A stretch of DNA of 64,000 bases from Berberis thunbergii (lineage: Eukaryota > Streptophyta > Magnoliopsida > Ranunculales > Berberidaceae). How positions within the stretch are numbered: position 1 is the stretch's first letter; each line of letters starts with the position of its first letter. Shown here one piece after another: positions 56,609 to 64,000 of the stretch. A program made the position numbers and the translations under genes. The DNA lies in NCBI GenBank assembly GCA_003290165.1, contig QNQO01001822.1, forward strand, positions 124,001 to 188,000, read 5' to 3'. The notes beneath the pieces are model-generated. The model searched no databases, was not told where the DNA came from, and was given only the letters and a program-made list of their open reading frames with translations.

Positions 56609-58217
56609 TGTTGATTACGCCCAAACAGTACACGCGATCAATTGTAATCAAGATTGGGGTGTCGATCCCACGAGGAAAAGCAATCTACAAAACAAGGTCA
56701 AGGAAGAAAAATAAAAAAACTACGCGAAACTAAATGTAAGAAATTCTAGCAATTTTAAAATGTGAAATTAAATTTAATTTAATAGAAATCAAGTTTAGAG
56801 AAATCACAAGGTTCCAAGAATCCCTCCTAGATTTCACGCGCCAACTAGTATTGATTCGCTATGATGACTCGATTACGTGTTTCACATCCCAAACAATATA
56901 ATCGGAAAAATAATCTTTAATGCATTAATATATCCTAATGTAAATGGATTTTAGATTTCACTTTTTCTAGAAAGCACAAAGGTTGGTCATATGTGATATC
57001 CTAAATTTACGATATATCCGGAGACAATAACGTAATAAAAGACGATCACATATAACTAACCTACCGAAATCAATTTATCCTTAAAAATTCCACACGTAAG
57101 AAAAACGTGACTAAACTTATATGGAAAACAAAAAGACAATCACCGGAATAATAATAATCTACGAAGAAATTGATGAAATCTTTGTCACTAAAATAACATA
57201 AATTCCTATATTAAATAAAAGTGAAAATCATAAACACCATTATTTGTCATGAAAGCATAAAACGAATCAAATATTAATTAAGTGCATTACATCTAGGAGT
57301 TCGTCTCTTTGCCTTGCATGGAGTTTAGTGAGACATGGCGAAGGTAAGGCCAGCAACAGCGGCGTGGAGCTTCATCGGCATGGCGGCGCGTGGTGGATCA
57401 GCGATGCGCACCCTGCTGGACGACATCTTCGCTACTACTGCGTTGTTGCATCGTCGCTTCTGCTGCGTTCTGGACAGCCCTGCTGCGTCGTCGTTGCCAC
57501 TGCGTGTCCACTGCTGCTACATTCTTCTTTGCTGTGCTAGACAACACTTTCTCCTCTGCTGTCCTCGGCTACTGCTGCGTTTTTGTTCCAGCCCCCAAAA
57601 CTCCCCTCTTCCTGCGTATTTCTTCTTGTTAAGAAAAAAACAAAGTCCTCCTCCTATTGGTTCCCCAATTTAGAAATCAAATCTCAATTGTACAAAAAGG
57701 ACTGCTGTATTTGTTTTAAAAAGAAACCAAACTCCTCATTGGTCCCCCAATTGGAAAACAAAACAACTTCTAAAATAAAAGGCTATCATTTCTCTTACTG
57801 TTGCTATATGGTTAAAAGAAAACCCTTATTAGGCCCAATTTGAAATCTAATGCCCAATACAAATGGAAAAACCCAATCCAATTTGGACCCCAATGGAATT
57901 TGGAAGCCCAATTTACAAACAAAGGAGAGGGTTTGGCTATGTTCATCCATACTACTTCTTTGTTCCACCAAACTTCAAAACTATGTTTCTTTATTTTTTT
58001 TTCTTTGGTTCTCTTAATCTTTGGCTTGAGTGTCTCCCGTTCCACTTCGTCAATTTGTTTATGAATTTCCAAATTCGCCACGCTAACACACTTTTGTTTT
58101 TCAAACTCCTAATCCTACAAAAATACAAAAATAAAATAATTAAACTAAAATACACTATTCGAAACACTAACAAACATAAGTTAGGAGGTATATTGTGTAG
58201 TAATTATGTGAATATCA
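56609..58217 (-). repeat. Athila 3' LTR, copy B
   Basis: About 1609 bases, minus strand TGATATTCACATAATTA...GGCGTAATCAACA, uninterrupted. TATCCTAA at 56931-56938 is the empty site of the hAT found in copy A. The GCTGCTGCG-rich stretch at 57335-57600 gives low-complexity frames only. Confidence 0.75.
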
Positions 58218-60392
58218 AATACCCCCAAACCTACATTTTGCTAGTCCTCGAGCAAAACAAAATTAAGAATAAAATCCTAACTCACTTTCGTAGGAATCAC
58301 GGTTGCACTTAACTTAACATACAACAAGGCTTTAAACCTCTAGATTACCTCTAGAGGACGAGTTATAGTCTCGTGAGGGTTTTCAGAAATGTTACCCCCA
58401 AACATTACTGACTCAATAAAACAAAATCTATTTTCTAAAATCATAACGCAAAAACATGGCATCCCCCTTTATTTTCTTTAGAGTAATTTTCTACTTGCTT
58501 AAAATTCAAGAAAAACAACAAACTAAAATTGTCACAAAAGTATATCAATAGAGTACAATAATTTAATAGTATCTAAAGGTTAAATAAATTTCATAATCAT
58601 TCTCAACTCGAAGTGTGTGTGTGAGGAACCTTACAACATAACTCTTCATCTCATAGTAAAGATGTGACAAGATAACCTTTAGAAAATACACTTCGACTAC
58701 AAATCTCTCATGTCACTCAGAAATAAAACACTCAGAGATTGGACACTCAGTTTATATGTGAGGAAAAGGGTATACTATGGAAAATGCAAACGTCTCACAT
58801 ATAATCACATGAAAAATGGAATTTTCAAATAGTGAAATGAATATGATCTCATGGACAAGAAGATTGATTACTTTTGAGAATGTTGAATCAAACACCATAG
58901 TTCTTGCCTATTCAATCTCCACATCTACTGAACCAACTTTCACTTAAGATCAATTAGGTCTTTACTAGGTTGTAATGAGGCTTGGATTATGGCAAACAAT
59001 AATGGACAAAAAGGATACGAAAATTTTCTGAGAATGGCTACACCCTTGAATATACACATAGAGCATTGAAGAACAAATCAATGTTGTACACCATTAACTT
59101 TTTCTTCATTATTTTTTTCAACTTTTTTTTTACATGTTTTTCCCCATTTATACAATCAAACACTTTTGCTTTGAGGGCGTATGAAATACCTATTTTCAAC
59201 TCTTTCTATTTGCCCATTCCATAAATATATCTCACCGTATACATTCTCAGAAAATTGGGTAAGGATAAAATAATAGAGGTATTACTCCTTGATTGGAGTA
59301 GGTATTGGGAATGAGGTTAACAAAAAGAAGGTTATATAAAGGCTCAAAGGGCTGCAAATGGATATTTATTATTGGGTAGGCTAAAAGGCTAAAAAAAATG
59401 GTTTAAAGAAAGAAATGCCTATATCACTTCATAAGTTCTAGTTAGTACTAGGACATCTCAACTAAATAAAGCAAGAAGTTCTAGTGTAAAGATTCAATTT
59501 TTATGTCATTCTTAAAGCAATCAATAAGAAAATCAAGAATAAGGAGATCATCAACGAAATAATGCGGACTCAAGAAAAATCAGAGTGTAATTAATAACCC
59601 TCAAGAAATAAATAAAAAAAATGCTCAAAACTCACAAGGATTAAGTCTCCACTATTATTCTAAAGTTTTCTAATTCAATATCTCACTAATCAACTTCAAA
59701 TCATGTTGACTTGGCTTATAGTGCATGAATAGTCGAGTTGAAAAGTCTCACGAAATACATCTAACATAAGGATAATATCAAATATCATGTTTTCTACTAA
59801 TATAACTATGTGACAAGTGTTAGTATGTGTTTTCTCAAAATTAAAGGCAACAAAAATATTCTCTAAAAATAAAAAAAGACTCAAAACCCTTTTTTTTAAT
59901 TCACCAGGAGTTTAGATTTCGAATGCATTTTCATAAAGGTTTTACACAATTACCGTAATCATCTAAGTATTCAATGGAGATTGAGTAGAACACAAAATGA
60001 CTCGGTTTAATTGTAAAATACGTTTTAAGCACAAAGATTTTTGAAAATTGCACAAAAAATCTAATAAACCACACCCCCAAACCTAAACCAAACATTGTCC
60101 TCAATGTATAAAAAGTAATCATGACAAATGAAGGCAAAAGAAAAGAGGAGGGCTAGAGTGACTTCAATTTCAAATAGACAATGTCCTCACAGTCACCAAA
60201 ATATAAGAAAATCATACCGACGGGAGAAATGAACACATGGGATGAGGGTTTCCGAGTGACTGCAGTAGCAACACCTAAAATAACCTGAAACACTAAAAGA
60301 AAAACATAAAAGCGAAAACCTAAACTAAACTAAAAAATAAAAATAAATAATAAATGGAAAAAAAACCTAAACTAAAGATAGGGTGGAGAACA
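58218..60392 (-). other. Athila 3' region between pol and LTR, copy B
   Basis: Counterpart of 36789-39042; AT-rich, no env-like frame seen. Confidence 0.55.
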
Positions 60393-61661
60393 TCAAATCA
60401 AGTAGACACAGGCAACCAGAGAGATCTCTTCTGGCACCTTTACTCGCTCCACATAGTGCTTCAAACGTTGCCCATTTACTCTAAATACTTTCCCATCTGT
60501 TGGATCTTCAATTTCTATGGACACATTGGAAAAAACTTGGTTTACCATGAATGGGCCCGTTTATCTTGATCTTAGCTTGCCAGGATGAAGATGAAGTCGT
60601 GAGTCATAGAGATAGACTCGTTTGTTGGGCTCGAAATGTTTCCTCAGAATTTGTTTATCATGAGCTGCTTTTATCTTCGCCTTGTATATTCGGGAATTGT
60701 CATAGGCATCATTCCGCAACTCCTCAATTTCAGCTAACTGAAGTTTCTGCTGAATACCTGCATCATTGAGATCAAAGTTAGTGCTTTTTACGGCTCAATA
60801 AGCGCGGTGTTCTAACTCAACAGGTAAATGACAGGCTTTTCCATATATAAGCCGATATGGAGACATCCCAATAATTGTCTTATAAGCGGTACGGTAAGCC
60901 CAAAGTGCATCAGGAAGGCACAAGGACCAATCCTTACTATCAGGATTCACCATCTTTTCCAAGATTTGTTTTACTTCTCGATTTGCCAACTCAGCTTGGC
61001 CATTTGTCTGCAGATGATAGGCATTTGCAACCTTGTGATGAACTCCATACATGTGCATCAAAGCTTCAAAAGAGCGATTACAGAAATGAGTCCCCTGATC
61101 ACTAATAATGACTTGTGGTGTACCGAAACGGGATAGAATGTGTTCTTTGATAAACTTGACAACAATGTTGTTGTCATTGTTTCAGCACGCCACAGGCTCA
61201 ACCCATTTGGACACATAGTCCACTGCAAGCAAAATATACAAATATCCAAATGAAGGTGGAAAAGGTCCCATAAAATCAATCCCCCAACAATCAAATATCT
61301 CAATGACTAAGATGGGGTTAAGGGGCATCATGTGTCTCCGGGACAGTGCACCTAACTTCTGGCATCTATCACAAGAACAACAATAATTGTTAGTGTCCTT
61401 AAACAATGTAGGCCAATATAATCTAGACTGTAAAATTTTTGCAGCGGTCTTTTTCATAGAAAAATAGCCTCCACAAGCTGCACTATGAAAAAAAAGTAAG
61501 ACACTTTCAATCTCATCACCTTCAGGGATACAACGCCTCATGATTTGGTCGGGGCAATACTTATATAGATAAGGATCATCCCAATAAAAATTTCTTACAT
61601 CGACCAAAAATTTGCGCTTATCTTGAGCACTCCATGATGATGGAACTTCGCCGAAAACCAA
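60393..61661 (-). pseudogene. Athila integrase, copy B
   Basis: The best-kept frame, 61661-61182, has the [20 protein letters not shown] finger region, [15 protein letters not shown] and [14 protein letters not shown]. After a stop come [14 protein letters not shown] words, then [25 protein letters not shown] and [16 protein letters not shown] (61061-60795), and the C-terminal GKRLKHYVE. Copy A ends at that point with TGA; here CGA allows reading on to a TGA at 60395-60393. Confidence 0.87.
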
Positions 61662-61682
61662 GTAATTAACAGTGTGTGCATA

Positions 61683-63035
61683 CTATAGTACTTGAGTAAC
61701 GGCGAATAGGTGTTCATCAGGGAAGTCATCACGGATGGGTGGGCCATTGGCAGAGTCACTGAACTCCAAACGAGACAAGTGATCCGCCACAACATTCTCG
61801 ACCCCCTTCTTATCCTTTATAGTTAGATGAAATTTCTGCAGAAGTAAAATCCACCTAATCAATCTTGCCTTAGCATCCTTTTTAGAAAGAAGGAACTTAA
61901 GAGCCGCATGGTCAGTAAAAACAATGATAGGTGTACCAATCAAATAAGCACGAAATTTATCTAAAGCAAAAACTACAGCTAGCAACTTTTTTTCAGTAGT
62001 CGAATAATTCTTTTGAGCATCATTAAGTGTTCGACTAGCAGAGTAAACAACAAATGGCTTCCCTTCGTTGTCCCAAGACTGCCCCCACAGCATAATTGAT
62101 TGCATCACACATTATCTCAAATGGTAAAGTTCAATCCGGTGGCTGCATGATGGGGGCAGAGGTAAGCCTATCAATGAGTGTTCAGAAGGCGTCCTCACAC
62201 TCTTGTGTCCATTGAAACACGACGTCTTTGACCAGGAGGCTACTTAATGGTCTAGAGATAGCAGAAAAATTTTGTATGAACCTCTTTTAAAAACCCGCGT
62301 GCCCTAGAAATGATCTCACATCCTTGACACTTTTACGTGTAGGTAATTTAAAAATCAATTCAATTTTAGCTTTATCAACCTCGATTCGTTTATTAGAAAC
62401 TATGTGTCCCAGAACTATTCCATAGGAAACCATGAAATGACATTTTTCCCAATTAAGCACCAGACCCTTCTCTTCACAACTACTTAAAACAGTCTTCAAG
62501 TGAAATAAACATGAATCAAAGGAATCACCAAAAACAGTCAAATCATCAATGAATACTTCCATATATTTTTCACCATGTCACTAAAAATAATCATCATGCA
62601 TCTCTAAAACGTAACTGGTGCATTACACAAACCAAATGGCATACGTCGGAAATCATAAGTACCAAAAGGACATGTGAAAGTAGTCTTATCCTGATCTTCT
62701 AATGCAATCTCAATCTGATAATATCCTGAATACCCATCTAGAAAGCAATAGATAGAATAACCAGCTACTCGCTCTAAGATTTGGTCTATGAATGGAAGTG
62801 AGAAGTGATCCTTGCGGGTGGTTGAATTAAGTTTCTAGTAGTCAATGCACATGCGCCACCCTATCACTACCTTAGTAGGAACAATCACCCCTCATCATTA
62901 GTCACCACTGTTATTCCAGATTTCTTGGGAACTACTTGAGTTGGACTAACCCACTTGCTATCAGAGATGAGATAAATGATGCTTGCATCTAACAATTTTA
63001 AGACTTTCTTTTTCACCACCTCTTTCATAGTAGGG
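61683..63035 (-). pseudogene. Athila reverse transcriptase and RNase H
   Basis: RNase [40 protein letters not shown] and [12 protein letters not shown] (62108-61683). Reverse transcriptase: MEVFIDDLTVFGDSFD with the catalytic FIDD (62562-62287), SVKDVRSFLGHAGF; upstream parts to ~63035 are readable only across stops. Single copy, since the duplication ended at 61544. Confidence 0.85.
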
Positions 63036-63040
63036 TTAAG

Positions 63041-63346
63041 TCATCTTTGAGGGTCTCTACGGGGGTTAGCTCTTTCTTCTAAGTGAATCCTATGGGAACA
63101 TATTAAGGGGCTAATACCTTTGATGTCAGCTATAGTCCAACCTAATGCAGATTTGTGCTCACGTAACATATTAATCAATTCATCTTCTTGTGAGCTATCA
63201 AGCATGGAAGAAATAATAACAAGAAAGCTATCACCTGGTCCGAGGAATGCATGTTTAAGTCCCTCAGGTAGTGGAGCTAGGTCAACTTTCAGAGTTTCCA
63301 CGGTGAATGGTTGTGGTTTCTGTCTTTCCTTTGGCAAACTCCTCAA
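63041..63346 (-). pseudogene. Athila protease-RT linker
   Basis: LKVDLAPLPEGLKHAFLGP and LINMLREHKSALGWTIADIK match the stretch that leads into reverse transcriptase in Athila elements. It overlaps the protease frame at 63282-63905 in a different frame, so a frameshift lies near 63300. Confidence 0.75.
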
Positions 63347-63905
63347 AGCATGGTTGCCATTGTCGTCTTCTTTTATCCTTTAACTCTAAAACAACAGAAA
63401 TATCAAAAGCATTGTCAGGATAAAGTGAATTCTCAGAATCAAAAATAGAAAGGAGGTACTCTAAGGTTTCGGAATCTGCGCTTAGGAGCGCATCCTCTGA
63501 TATCAGCGTGTCTATCATGTAGGTATGATGACATTCATCATCATCACATGGTTGCTTGCTAATATTGAATATGTTGACCTCCAGAGTCATGTTCCCAAAA
63601 GACAGCTTCATTAGACCATTCCTCCAATTGATAAGAGCGTTAGCTGTGGCAAGAAAAGGTCTACCAAAAATAATTGGAACTGTAGATTCCATATTAACCG
63701 TAGAATGAGTATCTAAAATAAGAAAGTCGACGGGATAGTAAAACTTATCAATCTGCAGCAAGACATCCTCGACTATTCCTCTTGGCTTCTTAACCGATCT
63801 ATCGTCCAATTGTAATACCACGGATGTGGGTTTAATCTCTCCTAAACCCAGTTGCAAGTAAATAGAATATGGCATCAGATTTACACTTGCCCCTAAATCC
63901 AACAA
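63282..63905 (-). pseudogene. Athila aspartic protease region
   Basis: DLGASVNLMPYSIYLQLGLG at the N-terminus is the Athila form of the aspartic protease motif, with L where most retroelements have T or S. VPIIFGRPFLATANALI is the conserved second block. The frame extends rightward past 63905 without a clear start, toward gag outside the window. Confidence 0.82.
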
Positions 63906-64000
63906 GGCTTGGCCGAACTCATGAGTCCTAATTTGGCAGGTGACTGTAGGACACCCTGCATCTTTGTACTTGGTTGTGTTCTCTGCTCAATCACCGCACT

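Larger units (their letters stand above)
56609..64000 (-). mobile_element. Athila-type gypsy retrotransposon, copy B, runs off the window
   Basis: Minus strand: 3' LTR 56609-58217, 3' region, integrase, RNase H, reverse transcriptase and protease in that order toward the right, with gag and 5' LTR beyond 64000. The LTR touches the Tat 3' region at 56609 in the same place as in copy A, so Athila inserted into or beside Tat before the duplication. Confidence 0.85.

Overview
The window looks like nuclear DNA of a flowering plant. It is dominated by nested transposable elements. It holds one recognisable host gene family in two copies: a SURNod19 (stress up-regulated Nod 19) gene with plant-type GT/AG introns and a spliced 5'UTR. 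It also holds remnants of a BAHD acyltransferase gene. The species cannot be named from sequence alone. The Ty3/gypsy lineages (Tekay, Tat and Athila types), CACTA, hAT, a TRIM element and a tRNA-derived SINE are all typical of angiosperms.

Layout. 1-5180: a GATC-rich satellite-like array, a second GATCTGAAAAATC minisatellite, and several CACTA ends carrying arrays of short palindromes (AGC.ACGG...CCGT.GCTA). A dead DUF4283 reading frame sits between them. 5181-6906: AT-rich and CAG-rich DNA, then a hAT-like element. 7690-9060: a BAHD acyltransferase pseudogene.

The organising event is a direct tandem duplication. Copy A runs from 8434 to 40140 and copy B from 40152 to 61544. Each copy contains, in order: the 3' part of the BAHD pseudogene, a minus-strand SURNod19 gene, a tandem repeat with tRNA-like motifs, a decayed Tat-type retrotransposon on the plus strand with a ~178-bp tandem array in its 3' untranslated part, and an Athila-type retrotransposon on the minus strand. 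The junction at 40140/40152 carries an 11-base filler that also occurs 41 bases upstream. Beyond 61544 the Athila element continues as single-copy sequence to the window end.

Because the two copies align, later insertions can be read off as filled and empty sites. Copy A gained an 11.3-kb gypsy/TRIM composite at 9103-20405 (target duplication GGTGA), a 632-bp hAT in the 5'UTR intron of SURNod19 (CTACTACT) and a 766-bp hAT in the Athila LTR (TATCCTAA). Copy B has a 173-bp SINE (15-bp target duplication) and a 2.4-kb block holding a hAT (AACTAACA) that itself contains a second gypsy/TRIM composite (ATGGT). The two composites share the same unusual build: one outer end is a gypsy LTR end, the other is a TRIM LTR end, and a single 5-bp target duplication encloses both. 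This is the most unusual feature of the window.

Function. SURNod19 copy B is intact: secretory signal, ectodomain, C-terminal membrane segment. Copy A differs by three amino acids and a stop codon 15 bases before its last exon junction, which would remove the membrane anchor. Everything else that once coded is broken to some degree. The Tekay-type pol at 11930-15274 is closest to intact, with a single in-frame stop and no gag.
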